Source: Waddliaceae bacterium (lineage in GTDB: Bacteria; Chlamydiota; Chlamydiia; Chlamydiales; JABHNK01). Taken from it: 53,796 nucleotides of DNA. Where the stretch lies: positions 1 to 53,796 of the forward strand of contig JABHNK010000035.1 of the NCBI GenBank assembly GCA_018694295.1. The letters are read 5' to 3'. Position numbers and translations under genes: made by a program. Shown here piece by piece: positions 8,636 to 18,055 of this stretch (position 1 is its first letter; every line of letters begins with the position of its first letter). The notes under the pieces are model-generated. The model did no database searches. It saw only the letters and a list, made by a program, of their open reading frames with translations, and had not been told where the DNA came from.

Positions 8636-9391
8636 TTAAAATGGATTTATTGTGTCGATGAAGGAATGTTTTATATCGAACGTATCGGCGAGGTGTTTTC
8701 CTAGGGCTTGAGGTCCTACACGTTCTGTTGCTGTATGTCCTAATGCGCAGAAGTTTATTTTCTCTTCGTGTGCGATGTTCCAGATATATTCGTCGAAGCT
8801 TCCTGTTATGAAACAATCGACTTCTGCCTTTATTGCGTCGGATATGTTCCCGTGGGCGCCTCCAGACACTATTGCTGCTGTTGATACGGTTTCTTTTCCG
8901 CCCAATGCTGTTGCCGCGTTGTGTCCGTAATATTCTTCTAGTTTTTCTATGAAGGCCTCGCGGCTTATGGCGTCGAAAGCACCTTGTACGCCTATGGCAG
9001 TGCCATTATACACGCCGAACGGTTCGAGATCTTTCATGCCGAGGTCTTTCGCTGCCTTCCAGTTGTTGCCGTATTCTTGGTGCATATCGAGAGGAAGATG
9101 ATAACCTATTAGTGTAATGTTGTTTTCGATGAGGAGTCTAAGTTTTTCTCTTTTTACTCCTTCGACGCTCATGGTGTCAAATTTCCAGAACATGCCGTGG
9201 TGTACGACGAGGGCGTCGACGCCAAGATCTACGGCACTTTGTATCGTCGGCAAGCTTGCTGAGACGGCAGTGGCGAAGGTTTTTATCTCTTTAGAGCCTT
9301 CGACTTGTATGCCGTTGGGGCAATAATCTTCGACGGGAGTGCTTTCAAGAAGTTGTGTAAGATACTGATAAAATTCTTGTAATGTAATCAT
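8636..9391 (-). CDS. Nif3-like dinuclear metal centre protein
   Basis: A 251-residue member of the Nif3/YbgI (DUF34) family, toroidal hexamers with a dinuclear metal site whose physiological reaction is unsettled (often annotated GTP cyclohydrolase I type 2). Metal-ligand motifs are visible: ALVVHHGMFW (about 60-69, the HH pair), GYHLPLDMH (about 95-103) and, near the C-terminus, ALGHTATERVG. The length equals that of the short single-domain form without the PII-like insert. It is divergent from rpiA, with promoters in 9392-9465. Confidence 0.9.
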   Translation of the reverse strand: MITLQEFYQYLTQLLESTPVEDYCPNGIQVEGSKEIKTFATAVSASLPTIQSAVDLGVDALVVHHGMFWKFDTMSVEGVKREKLRLLIENNITLIGYHLPLDMHQEYGNNWKAAKDLGMKDLEPFGVYNGTAIGVQGAFDAISREAFIEKLEEYYGHNAATALGGKETVSTAAIVSGGAHGNISDAIKAEVDCFITGSFDEYIWNIAHEEKINFCALGHTATERVGPQALGKHLADTFDIKHSFIDTINPF

Positions 9392-9465
9392 GGCAATGGT
9401 AAAGGTTTAGTTATATATTTTGTTAGAACATATATCACATCAAAAGAGACACAAGCAAGGACATA

Positions 9466-10131
9466 ATGGATATCAAAGAACTATTAGGGACGGAGTCAGC
9501 GGCGCTCATCGAAGATGGCATGGTTGTTGGCCTTGGGACTGGTACAACAGCGACGGCTTTCATCGAGAGCCTTAGCGAGCGTTGCCGTGGCGGCCTCAGA
9601 ATCACTGCAGTAGCGACGTCAGAAGCAACGGCAGATCTTGCGCGGTCGCTAGGGATCACTCTTGTTAGCATCGAGGATGTTGACAACATTGACATCGTTG
9701 TCGACGGTGCCGATGAAGTCGACGACAATAAGCGTATAATAAAAGGCGGTGGCGGAGCGCTTCTTCGCGAGAAAATCGTCGCTACTATGAGCAAAAGGGT
9801 TGTAATCATTGTCGAAGAAGACAAGCGCGTCGAGAATCTCGGTGCTTTCGGCCTTCCTGTTGAGATAGTACCTTTCGGATACAAAGCCACGATAGAAAAA
9901 CTTGTCTCTCTAGGTTATTCCGCGGAACTTCGTAATGATAACGGAGAAGCTTTCGTCACTGATGGTGGAAATTATATCGTCGACATTACTTTCGATGAAC
10001 CTTTGCGTTCCCCTGAAGATGACAACATTAAAATCATAAGCGTCGTAGGCGTCATAGAGACGGGGTTTTTCTTCGGTATTGCTGACGCTATCTTAGTAGG
10101 ATATCACGACGGACACACTGAAATTATATAA
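9466..10131 (+). CDS. rpiA: Ribose-5-phosphate isomerase A
   Basis: RpiA (221 residues) interconverts ribose 5-phosphate and ribulose 5-phosphate in the non-oxidative pentose phosphate pathway. The signatures are intact: GLGTGTT (22-28), DGADEVD (80-86) and KGGGGALLREK (93-103, containing the catalytic Glu-Lys region). It is followed after 9 nt by the DUF151 gene, with AAGGA serving as ribosome binding site there, so the two are probably cotranscribed. Confidence 0.96.
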   Translation: MDIKELLGTESAALIEDGMVVGLGTGTTATAFIESLSERCRGGLRITAVATSEATADLARSLGITLVSIEDVDNIDIVVDGADEVDDNKRIIKGGGGALLREKIVATMSKRVVIIVEEDKRVENLGAFGLPVEIVPFGYKATIEKLVSLGYSAELRNDNGEAFVTDGGNYIVDITFDEPLRSPEDDNIKIISVVGVIETGFFFGIADAILVGYHDGHTEII

Positions 10132-10140
10132 GGAACTATC

Positions 10141-10557
10141 ATGGAAACAGCGCTGACTCCCCTTACTTTCGAGAAGATACTACAAACAAAGACGTATACT
10201 GCAATAATTATTAAAGCTCCGACGAAGAGTTTTGCCATATACGTCGAACCTACTGTTGGAATGCATATACAGTCTTCTATGCTCGACACCAAGAAACCGC
10301 GTCCACACACTCACGATATGATGACGATGATCTTCAAAGGTCTTGGTGTCAAGATGAAACATGTCGTTATCAACGACCTCCAGGATTCTATCTACTATGC
10401 TCGCATGGTTCTAGAACAGACGTTCGAAAGTAGCGCTAGACATATCGTAGAAGTCGACGCCCGGCCCAGCGACTGTATAACTCTCGCCCTTTTTAATAAT
10501 ATCCCTGTCTTCTGCACGCAGAATGTCGTAGATAATGCTCTTGCTTTTGAGGAATAA
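10141..10557 (+). CDS. Bifunctional nuclease-family (DUF151) protein
   Basis: A 138-residue protein of the BFN/DUF151 family (bifunctional nuclease domain). The typical core is visible: IYVEPTVGMHIQSSM, RPHTHDMMTMIFKGLGVKM, IVEVDARPSDCITLALFNN and IPVFCTQNVV. Family members have been reported with RNase/DNase activity in plants, but the bacterial role is not settled. It is the second gene of an rpiA operon and is followed by a long palindromic repeat (10561-10648) separating it from convergent folC. Confidence 0.88.
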   Translation: METALTPLTFEKILQTKTYTAIIIKAPTKSFAIYVEPTVGMHIQSSMLDTKKPRPHTHDMMTMIFKGLGVKMKHVVINDLQDSIYYARMVLEQTFESSARHIVEVDARPSDCITLALFNNIPVFCTQNVVDNALAFEE

Positions 10558-10560
10558 AAG

Positions 10561-10648
10561 AATAGCGTATAGTTATAGTGCATAGCGTATAGCAGTAAAA
10601 GTTAGAATATTTCTACCTATCCGCTAAACGCTATAACTATACGCTATT
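10561..10648. repeat. TAGCGTATAG palindromic repeat between convergent genes
   Basis: An 18-bp perfect inverted repeat (10561-10578 and 10631-10648), AATAGCGTATAGTTATAG and its complement, with further TAGCG units between. It can fold into a long hairpin between the convergent DUF151 and folC genes and may act as a bidirectional terminator. On the minus strand AATAGCGTATAG is read as the last three codons and stop of folC. Related copies are at 40835-40862, 42783-42810, 46066-46098 and 48457-48478. Confidence 0.75.
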
Positions 10649-11803
10649 AAAAGGTTCTTCCATGATATAGCAGCTGCCGCATACGACGACGATGTCGTTA
10701 TGTTTTCGTGCTGATGTTATAGCGTGCTGCATTGTTTCTGCTATTGTTGGGTGCTGTCTTTCTATTGTGACTGCATATTCGTCAGCTACGGCTTTAAGGG
10801 TTTTGGTCGTAACGCATCTGCTATTATTTCCTGCGACGAGATATAATGCGCAGGTATTTTCGGCGACGACTTTCATGCATTGTTTAATATCTTTATCGGC
10901 TGAGAGCCCCACCACAGCGCGAATACTTCTTTCTGGGTAGCTCCTATGTAGTGTTTTGAATAGTCGTTGAAAACCATCGGGGTTATGTGCGATATCGAAG
11001 ACGACGGTAACGCCATCGACATCCTTAATATCGAAGCGGCATGGCAGTGTTGCTTTCAGACCTTTCTTTATTGAGGTCATAGAAATTTTTAGTTCTTCTA
11101 GGGCTTTTTGTGCTATGGCGTTGTTTTCTTCTTCGACGTCGTTATAATTCCCTACGACCTCTATTACTGGCGCTTCTATTTTCTTTGCAATATCTTGTAT
11201 TCCCATCGAAAGCGCCTTAGGCCCCAGCACCAATGATGTTTTGGCTTTTATTATCCCAGCTTTTTCGTATGCAATATCGGCGATGGTATTTCCGAGGTAT
11301 GCCGTATGGTCGATGCTTATCGACGTTATCACCGAGAGTATCGGCGTTATAACATTCGTGGGGTCGAGTCTCCCTCCTATTCCTGCCTCTATAACGGCGA
11401 TGTCGATATTTTTCATCGCGAAATAATATAATGCCAATGCTGTTGTTATCTCGAAGAAAGTAGGTTCTATGTTGTTCTCTTCGCATACTGTTAATATCTT
11501 CGAAGCTATTGTTACGACGTCATCTTCGGAGATTTTTGCACCATCGACGACGATGCGCTCTCTGTAGCATGATATATGCGGCGATGTAAATGTCCCTACA
11601 GAATAACCATCACAATACAACGCTGCTGCTATTTTTACTGCAGTGGATCCTTTGCCATTAGTTCCTGCGATATGGACGGCTTTGAAGGAGTGTTGTGGAT
11701 TTCCTAGCAAAGACGACATCCGTGATATCGTCTCGAGGCTTGTTTTGCGATCTTTACGAGCACCGAAGGAGAAGATTTTTTCTACTGTCGTCTTATAGTC
11801 CAC
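10637..11803 (-). CDS. folC: Folylpolyglutamate / dihydrofolate synthase
   Basis: FolC (388 residues) adds glutamate to dihydropteroate/tetrahydrofolate using ATP (Mur ligase superfamily). The P-loop HIAGTNGKGST (44-54), the TSPH segment just after it, GGRLDPTN and FDIAHNPDG are present. The start is a GTG that shares one base with the TAG of the PHP gene upstream (TAGTG), so translation is coupled. The final residues NSV and stop are encoded by the AATAGCGTATAG repeat. It is the third gene of murB-PHP-folC. Confidence 0.95.
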   Translation of the reverse strand: MDYKTTVEKIFSFGARKDRKTSLETISRMSSLLGNPQHSFKAVHIAGTNGKGSTAVKIAAALYCDGYSVGTFTSPHISCYRERIVVDGAKISEDDVVTIASKILTVCEENNIEPTFFEITTALALYYFAMKNIDIAVIEAGIGGRLDPTNVITPILSVITSISIDHTAYLGNTIADIAYEKAGIIKAKTSLVLGPKALSMGIQDIAKKIEAPVIEVVGNYNDVEEENNAIAQKALEELKISMTSIKKGLKATLPCRFDIKDVDGVTVVFDIAHNPDGFQRLFKTLHRSYPERSIRAVVGLSADKDIKQCMKVVAENTCALYLVAGNNSRCVTTKTLKAVADEYAVTIERQHPTIAETMQHAITSARKHNDIVVVCGSCYIMEEPFNSV

Positions 11804-12639
11804 TATAGTTCCTTCATTTTTTTTAGGAAGTGGTTATATAAGATATCGAACGTCTCTTTTCCCACCCACGAAGACCCCAGGAAGTTCTTTGGCTTAAGTT
11901 CTTCGCTGTGGTAGTCCGAGCCTCCAGTGACAATAAGTCCTCTATCTTCGGCTTTAGTCACCCAATAATGTTCTTGTTCTGGCGTCAGTGAGGCATAGTA
12001 TCCTTCTATGCCATCGAAGTCTTTCTTCATCACCAAGTCTGCGACTTTTGGCGGTGTTATAAGGTGTGGGTGTGCTAGGATTGCCAATCCTCCAGCATCG
12101 CGGATGACTTGTATCATTTTCTCTACCGGCGATGCTTTAAGCGTCACGAAGCACTTCCTTCCATCACCGATATAACGTTTGAAGGCTTCGTTTGTTGTGG
12201 CGACATATCCGTTTTCTACCATAGCGATGGCGATATGTGTACGTCCGAGAACGGTATCACCTTCGGCATGGAGTTCTATAGGCATACCTTCTTTTCTTAG
12301 AAGTTCGAGTATTGCAGCGTTACGGTCTTCGCGATAGCTTATATGTTTCTGGCAATATTCTTCGATTAGAGGGTTTGGCATTGGAAATCCATATCCAAGG
12401 ACGTGTACATTGACGCCTTGGAAGTTTGTAGAAAATTCCACTCCTGTAAGGAGTTTCATGCCGTTTCGCTCTGCGATGTCTAAGGCGCCGGGATATGCGG
12501 CGACAGTGTCGTGGTCTGTTATTGAAAGCCCACGAAGTCCTCGTTCTGCCGCTAGGGCGATGAGTTCTTCTGGTGTCGACACACCATCGGAGCATGTCGA
12601 GTGGCAATGTAGGTCGGCGTACGATGGTATTATTATCAT
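11803..12639 (-). CDS. PHP-domain phosphoesterase (TrpH/RNase AM-like)
   Basis: A 278-residue PHP-domain metal-dependent phosphoesterase. Metal-binding motifs are seen in order: DLHCHSTCSDG (9-19), ITDHDTV (about 40-46), GVEFS (about 66-70), ILAHPHL (about 196-202) and GGSDYHSE near the C-terminus. It is closest in design to the YciV/TrpH group, which hydrolyses 3',5'-nucleoside bisphosphates and trims RNA 5' ends. It overlaps murB by ATGA and folC by one base. Confidence 0.9.
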   Translation of the reverse strand: MIIIPSYADLHCHSTCSDGVSTPEELIALAAERGLRGLSITDHDTVAAYPGALDIAERNGMKLLTGVEFSTNFQGVNVHVLGYGFPMPNPLIEEYCQKHISYREDRNAAILELLRKEGMPIELHAEGDTVLGRTHIAIAMVENGYVATTNEAFKRYIGDGRKCFVTLKASPVEKMIQVIRDAGGLAILAHPHLITPPKVADLVMKKDFDGIEGYYASLTPEQEHYWVTKAEDRGLIVTGGSDYHSEELKPKNFLGSSWVGKETFDILYNHFLKKMKEL

Positions 12640-13514
12640 AGTTCCTCTCGCTGGTATGGGATATAACGTATTTCTTCTTCTAGAACGACGTCATAATATT
12701 TTTTCACCTGTTTTTTTATCGTAGCGATTAGGGCAAAGACATCTTCACACGTCGCGCCTCCTTCGTTTACGATGAAGTTGGCATGAACGTTCGACACCCT
12801 TGCGCCTCCGACTTTGGCACCTTTCATAAAGCTCCCTTCTATAAGAGCTCCTGCAGACAATGACGCTGGATTGCGGAAGACACACCCTGCTGAGCGCTCT
12901 CCCCACGGCTGTGTTTCTTTACGGTATCGTACTATTTCGTTCTGTTTATTAAAAGCTTGTGGGTCGTGTTTCAAAGAGAGCGTCGCCGCCACGACGGCGC
13001 CGGGGATTTTCTGCAGCGAAGAATGTCGATATCCGAAGTCGATCTCTTCTTTTTTATATAGCGAGGATTCTCCTTTTTCGTCGATATGTACGACGTCGAC
13101 AATAACGTCGCTGACATCGCTTCCTGCTGCGCCGGCGTTCATAGCTACGGCGCCTCCTACCGTCCCTGGTATCCCTGCTGCGAATTCTAGCCCTGACAGC
13201 CCCATCTTCGAAGCTTCTATTCCTAGCAGTGCGAAGCTATACCCTCCTCCTACTGTGAAGACACCATCGGCATGCTCTATGAATGTTATCTTATTGACGA
13301 TGATGACGCCGTCGAAGCCGCGGTCGTCGAAGAGGCAGTTAGACCCTTTTCCTAGGATGATATATCTTAATTTGTTGTCGTAGCAATACCGCAAGGCCTC
13401 TTGCATTTCCTCGACAGAAGAAACTTCAACACAATGGCGTGCAGGTCCGCCGATGCCGAATGTCGACATCGTACTCAGTAGCACGTCGTTGTTGAAATCT
13501 TCTGGGAGCTGCAT
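12636..13514 (-). CDS. murB: UDP-N-acetylenolpyruvoylglucosamine reductase
   Basis: MurB (292 residues) reduces UDP-GlcNAc-enolpyruvate to UDP-MurNAc, the second committed step of peptidoglycan precursor synthesis, using FAD and NADPH. FAD-binding GKGSN (55-59) and GIPGTVGGAVAMNAG (114-128), the catalytic Ser of the SAGCVFRNP segment (208-216) and the C-terminal HANFIVNEGGA with its catalytic Glu are present. It is the first gene of the murB-PHP-folC operon. In a chlamydia it would serve the minimal peptidoglycan ring. Confidence 0.96.
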   Translation of the reverse strand: MQLPEDFNNDVLLSTMSTFGIGGPARHCVEVSSVEEMQEALRYCYDNKLRYIILGKGSNCLFDDRGFDGVIIVNKITFIEHADGVFTVGGGYSFALLGIEASKMGLSGLEFAAGIPGTVGGAVAMNAGAAGSDVSDVIVDVVHIDEKGESSLYKKEEIDFGYRHSSLQKIPGAVVAATLSLKHDPQAFNKQNEIVRYRKETQPWGERSAGCVFRNPASLSAGALIEGSFMKGAKVGGARVSNVHANFIVNEGGATCEDVFALIATIKKQVKKYYDVVLEEEIRYIPYQREEL

Positions 13515-13585
13515 TGATATATCCTGTCGAGTATTATCTTATATAATATAATACGAGATATCGAGCAAAAGCGATACAAAAAAAA

Positions 13586-14011
13586 TTATTTATCGTCAAG
13601 ATCGCCAGGACAATGCTTACGGCATACAGCGTCGAGGATGGCGTTGACAAAAGACACAGACTCCGACGTGCTGAACTTACGGCACAAGCGTATAGCTTCT
13701 GCTAAAGCGACTTTTGCTGGGATGTCTTCATCATAAAGAATTTCGTATATAGCGAGGCGTAAGATATTGCGCTCTGCGCGTTGTATACGCTCGAAGTCGT
13801 AATCGACAGAAGTCTTTGTGATGATCTCATCGATATGCGACATCTTAGAAGATATCATCTCTACAACATCTCGTGCTGCATGGACATCTTTTCGTGTAAC
13901 CTTAAGCTGTTCCATGACAAGCGCTGTTATGTCATCACCGATGCCCTCGCCGACATCATGGGCGAAGAGCATCTGAAAAGCTATTTCTCGGGATTTTTTC
14001 TTTGGCAGCAT
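13586..14011 (-). CDS. nusB: Transcription antitermination factor NusB
   Basis: A 141-residue all-helical NusB, which binds boxA RNA with NusE (S10) in rRNA antitermination. Recognisable segments are REIAFQMLFAHD near the N-terminus, RAERNILRLAIYEIL in the middle and AKVALAEAIRLCRKFS...SFVNAILDAV in the C-terminal half. The length is typical of the family. It sits upstream of murB on the same strand with a 71-nt gap. Confidence 0.95.
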   Translation of the reverse strand: MLPKKKSREIAFQMLFAHDVGEGIGDDITALVMEQLKVTRKDVHAARDVVEMISSKMSHIDEIITKTSVDYDFERIQRAERNILRLAIYEILYDEDIPAKVALAEAIRLCRKFSTSESVSFVNAILDAVCRKHCPGDLDDK

Positions 14012-14073
14012 AATAATCTATTCGTTGTTGTTTATTAAGATGATAACAGAGAAAGCGGTTTATTTGCCAGAAC

Positions 14074-14469
14074 TTAAGCAGACAATGTATTCAAATTAAT
14101 TTCAACGCCATCGTCTTGATATATGTCTTTATGTTGGACGTATATCCTACGGAGGCGTGATTTATTATCGAATTGTAGGATAAACTCCAGCCACCCGTTA
14201 CGGAAGTAATAGGAATATACGGAATTATATGCGAAGACATCCTTTCTTACAGCACCGTTAAAAACTGCTTCGGCTTTTTCTCTAGGCATAAAGCGTTTTA
14301 GGCGTTTAGGGCGGATTTTTGGACTTATAAGGAAGCGCATAAGATCTTCGAAAGCGATCTTTTTTTGCGGGAGATCGATGCCCAAAGCAAGGGAAATATC
14401 CGCAGGCAACGACACTGGATAGTACCATCGCATCCGCAGAGTAGAAAAAAGCTCTAAGATCTTCAGCAT
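14074..14469 (-). CDS. Hypothetical protein
   Basis: A 131-residue basic protein with no recognised domain. It contains RPKRLKRFMPREKAEAVFNGAVRKD in its middle (positions about 53-77) and a beta-rich C-terminal part (YYFRNGWLEFILQFD, RLRRIYVQHKDI). It is on the same strand as nusB, 62 nt upstream, and divergent from cdaA. The neighbourhood suggests a conserved lineage-specific gene. Confidence 0.65.
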   Translation of the reverse strand: MLKILELFSTLRMRWYYPVSLPADISLALGIDLPQKKIAFEDLMRFLISPKIRPKRLKRFMPREKAEAVFNGAVRKDVFAYNSVYSYYFRNGWLEFILQFDNKSRLRRIYVQHKDIYQDDGVEINLNTLSA

Positions 14470-14748
14470 GTTATTATTACATCGGCGTCTGCCGCCATTA
14501 TTATAATTAATCTTCTAACAATCTCAGTTAAAATTGTATCTTTCTCTTTTAAAAAAAGCAATGGTATTTTCATACTTTTTCATCTTTTTTCTTTATTCTT
14601 TTAGCGACATTGAGTTGCGATGATATTGTACTACCTTCGAAATTCTCAAGAAATTATGTAGTTGCTTTTATTACTGTGATCTATTAATATTATTTTTAGT
14701 ATCATACGTCGTAGATTGGCTCTATCTTGTGGTTTATAGTCCTAGATT

Positions 14749-15663
14749 GTGCTTTTTGTGGTGATACGTACAAAAAAAAGCAATGAAGGCACAGGGTTAT
14801 ATCGCGTCATGTTATTGGGACTTTTCCAAGCTTTGATACCGTTCTTTGAGATAGTGACTATCGCTATCTTGTTCAACTTCCTGCTTTCATTTTTCTGGAA
14901 CACTCGTGCCATGGACCTTGCTTTTGGGTTTTTAGCGTTCCTTCTTATTTTTGTCTTGGTGAGCTGGCTCAACCTCCCTGTTTTGGAGAAGTTGATGTTC
15001 CAGATTGTAAATGTTGCTGTTTTTGCTATCCTTATCATCTTCCAGCCGGAGCTACGCCTTGCCCTTGCCAAGCTGAGTTTCAAGAGCAAGAAATACCGTG
15101 CTAGCACTGAGTTCGAGCATTTCCTTGAGAACATTGCCTTTTCGGTATACCGTCTTGCGGAGAAAAAGGTCGGCGCTCTTATTGTCCTTGAAAACCAAGA
15201 GACTCTCGACGAATACGTCAAAAAGTCTGTGGTTCTCAATGCTGACTTTTCTTCGGAGCTTTTAGAGTCGGTATTCATGACGACGACGCCTCTCCACGAC
15301 GGTGCTGTCATTATAAGGAATTCAACGATACTATCGGCAGCGACGATATTACCTTTAGCGGAAGACACTTTTCAGGTTACGAAGTCTATGGGAACGCGTC
15401 ATCGTGCTGGCCTTGGGATGAGTCAGACCTCCGACGCTATCATCATCGTCGTCTCCGAAGAGAGCGGCAAAGTATCTCTCGCCCGTGAGGGTATTATGAC
15501 ACGCGGCATCAAAGTCGACCGTTTCAAAGGGATTTTACGCAGTGTTTTCACCGTCCCTCATAGTATGACGACTACTCTGCCGAAGAAAAAAACTTTACCG
15601 CAATATCTTATGTCACGTTTCACAAACAATACCACGAAAGAAAGTGAGGGTTCCAAAGCATGA
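14749..15663 (+). CDS. cdaA: Diadenylate cyclase (CdaA/DacA)
   Basis: A membrane-bound enzyme that makes c-di-AMP from two ATP. Three N-terminal membrane segments (about residues 21-100) precede the DAC domain with both catalytic signatures, DGAVII (184-189) and GTRHRAGLG (215-223). The call uses a GTG start (304 aa). The ATG at 14809 would give 284 aa, closer to the usual ~275, and the true start is uncertain. The ATGA overlap with ybbR is the standard cdaA-ybbR pairing, in which YbbR modulates the cyclase. In Chlamydia the same pair precedes htrB, as here. Confidence 0.95.
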   Translation: MLFVVIRTKKSNEGTGLYRVMLLGLFQALIPFFEIVTIAILFNFLLSFFWNTRAMDLAFGFLAFLLIFVLVSWLNLPVLEKLMFQIVNVAVFAILIIFQPELRLALAKLSFKSKKYRASTEFEHFLENIAFSVYRLAEKKVGALIVLENQETLDEYVKKSVVLNADFSSELLESVFMTTTPLHDGAVIIRNSTILSAATILPLAEDTFQVTKSMGTRHRAGLGMSQTSDAIIIVVSEESGKVSLAREGIMTRGIKVDRFKGILRSVFTVPHSMTTTLPKKKTLPQYLMSRFTNNTTKESEGSKA

Positions 15664-16922
15664 AGCTTTCTATCAGAGAATTCCTTACTAGAAACTGGAA
15701 GCAATATATTATCTCGTTGATCGCTGCGGTGTTTGTATGGTCGCTCGTCAATCATTCTATAACGACGACGCGTACCATCCCCAACGTACAGATTAAGATC
15801 ATCAATCTTCCCGAAGACAAGACGTCGAAGAAGCTGCTTCCTTCTGGCCATCTTATGCAGCGCATATCGCTGACGATCAAAGGTAGGAAGTCCATCCTCG
15901 AAAAGCTCAAGCCCGAAGACCTCGAGATCGTCCTCGATGCTTCTGATAAACCCGACGACTGGCTTATCGACATCGACAAGAAGAACCTCGTCAGCAAGAA
16001 CCCTGACATCGATCTTGTCCACAACATTTCTACTGTCCACCACAACGAGCTTTTCATCAGGCTCAGCAAGCTTGTCACCGAAGAGATTGAGATACACATA
16101 CGTTCTCCTATCGGCGAGCCTCCTCCTGGCTACCAATGGCTTGACGTATGGCCACAAGACCTGAAGTATACTGTCAGCGGTCCTAAAGAAGAGGTTTTGG
16201 ACTTCAAAAGCAAGGGAACTTCTCTTGTCTTCGATCTTGGCAATATCAGCAAAGACGACCTCGACGAGCTTGAAACCGACGAGCATCCTTTCCGCAAAGA
16301 CGAGGTCGTTTATTATGTCCCTGACTCGTGGAAACATATATCCGTTCCTTTCTATCATGGTTCTCGCGTCCCTGTTGACACTCCAGAAGCTGAGAAGCTT
16401 CAGATAACGTTTTTAAAGAAACAGTTCATCCCTATTGATAGGAACATACCACTACGAGTATTTTTTCCTACCGAGCATATTTCTTCGTTAAACCCCGAAA
16501 ATTGTTCTTTTGCCGAGGGTGAAATCGTTTCAAAAGGTAGAGGCGTATCATATCTTACTATTCCTCTTTTTGCTGGAAATGTCAGTAAGCTTTTCCTCGA
16601 CATTGTAAGTGACAACATTGAGCTCTTCATCATAGCGGCTCCTAATGAAGAGCGCGAGACGTTGCGGTGGACGATACAATTTATCGACGTTATTTCTATG
16701 GAAAACAAATATGTTTCTATGATGATGGACGACAGCATCAGGATGAAGGATTTGACATTGCCTAGGCACCTCCGCGAAAAGCAGCTACGCGATCGCTTCA
16801 AAAAATACATGGGAGACCTGGAATTTTACAAAGCCAACGAAAATTCTTTCCGTCTTGACGCCAGGCTTCAGGACGACAGCATCATCCTCAAAGACGTTTC
16901 TGGTGTAGGTCTTGGGCAATGA
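15660..16922 (+). CDS. ybbR: YbbR-domain protein (CdaA regulator)
   Basis: A 420-residue membrane-anchored protein with one N-terminal membrane helix (YIISLIAAVFVWSLVNHS, about 17-34) followed by beta-rich YbbR-type repeats outside the cytoplasm (for example TIPNVQIKIINLPED and LKYTVSGPKEEVLDFK). In other bacteria (CdaR) it binds and tunes CdaA. Short ATGA overlaps with cdaA before and the glycosyltransferase after show a tightly coupled operon. Confidence 0.88.
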   Translation: MKLSIREFLTRNWKQYIISLIAAVFVWSLVNHSITTTRTIPNVQIKIINLPEDKTSKKLLPSGHLMQRISLTIKGRKSILEKLKPEDLEIVLDASDKPDDWLIDIDKKNLVSKNPDIDLVHNISTVHHNELFIRLSKLVTEEIEIHIRSPIGEPPPGYQWLDVWPQDLKYTVSGPKEEVLDFKSKGTSLVFDLGNISKDDLDELETDEHPFRKDEVVYYVPDSWKHISVPFYHGSRVPVDTPEAEKLQITFLKKQFIPIDRNIPLRVFFPTEHISSLNPENCSFAEGEIVSKGRGVSYLTIPLFAGNVSKLFLDIVSDNIELFIIAAPNEERETLRWTIQFIDVISMENKYVSMMMDDSIRMKDLTLPRHLREKQLRDRFKKYMGDLEFYKANENSFRLDARLQDDSIILKDVSGVGLGQ

Positions 16923-18055
16923 CGAACGTCGTCCTGTTAAAGAGCAATGTTGCCAATCGTGGTGGCGTTGAGAAATACACATCACGCCTTGCTGATGCTT
17001 TCGCTGATCGTGGATGTACAGTGACGGTATTGACCTCTGGCGAGCCACCGTCATCGTCGGAGAAGGTATCGTATGAGATCGTCTCCAAGAGACGTTTCCT
17101 ATCATATTATGACATCGTATCTTTCGACAGAGGGTGTATGTCATGGCTCGGCAGCAATGGATATGATGTTGTCTTCGGGATGGACCGTCACAGCTTCCAG
17201 ACGCACTATCGTGCCGGCAATGGCGTCCATGCTGCATATCTTGACAGGCGCCGTGCTACGGCTTCTTCGTTGAAGCGCCTTTCTTTTGCTGTAAATCCCC
17301 TTCACAGAAAAATTCTTTCTTTAGAGAAGTCTACATACGAAGGGAAGTCCTTGCGCCGTCTTTTCACAAACTCTGCTATGGTCCGCGACGAAATTTTGTC
17401 ATACTATACCGTCAACCCCAAAAAAATCTCCGTCATACATAATGGCGTAGAATGGTCTGAGATGGGTAATGCCTTTGACTTATGGCCTTCGGAGCGTTGT
17501 AAGCTATTAAAGCGCTTCGGCGTTACCGACGAATCATATCATTTCCTTTTCGTCGGCGGTGGTTTTAAGCGCAAGGGTCTCGACCTTCTGCTTAGGGCGC
17601 TGTCATTATTGCCACGCCGTGACTTTGTTCTTTCTGTCGTCGGTGCCGACAAAAATCTTAAAGAGTTTTCTTCCCTTGCCGAAGATCTTGGCATTGGCAG
17701 CAATGTACATTTCTTTGGCGCTCGAGATGATGTCATAGACTTCTACAAAGTCGCCGACGCTCTTGTTATACCTTCGAACTACGATCCTTTCGCTAATGTC
17801 ACCGTCGAAGCTCTTGCTATGGGGGTTTTTGTCGTGACGTCGAAGAGCAATGGCGGCCATGAAGTTATTACAAGCGATACTGGAGCTATCCTCGAAGACC
17901 TTTATGATGCCGAAGGTTTCGCTGCTACTCTTGCTATGGCGATGGAACGCCCCAAGACGCCATCGCAGGCCTCGGCGATACGTAATAGCGTCAAACATCT
18001 TGACTTTTCTCATCAGCTTGATACTATAGTCACCGAAACACTCGAAACCATGTGA
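16919..18055 (+). CDS. Glycosyltransferase family 4 (WaaG-like)
   Basis: A 378-residue GT-B fold glycosyltransferase. N-terminal NRGGVEKYTSRLADAF (about 14-29) and the C-terminal nucleotide-sugar half with FVGGGFKRKGLDLLLRAL, NVHFFGARDDV and the E-x7-E region NYDPFANVTVEALAMG are typical of GT4. The middle segment with a lone FDRG/AAYLDRRR pattern and PLHRKILSLEKSTY resembles WaaG, the first glucosyltransferase of the LPS core, so a lipooligosaccharide role is likely given the acyltransferase next door. It is coupled by ATGA to ybbR and by GTGA to the acyltransferase. As I recall the Chlamydia order, no such gene lies between ybbR and htrB. Confidence 0.87.
   Translation: MTNVVLLKSNVANRGGVEKYTSRLADAFADRGCTVTVLTSGEPPSSSEKVSYEIVSKRRFLSYYDIVSFDRGCMSWLGSNGYDVVFGMDRHSFQTHYRAGNGVHAAYLDRRRATASSLKRLSFAVNPLHRKILSLEKSTYEGKSLRRLFTNSAMVRDEILSYYTVNPKKISVIHNGVEWSEMGNAFDLWPSERCKLLKRFGVTDESYHFLFVGGGFKRKGLDLLLRALSLLPRRDFVLSVVGADKNLKEFSSLAEDLGIGSNVHFFGARDDVIDFYKVADALVIPSNYDPFANVTVEALAMGVFVVTSKSNGGHEVITSDTGAILEDLYDAEGFAATLAMAMERPKTPSQASAIRNSVKHLDFSHQLDTIVTETLETM

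Noticed and set aside
15558-16358. 266-residue minus-strand ORF across cdaA-ybbR
   Set aside because: Overlaps two well-supported coupled genes; shadow ORF.
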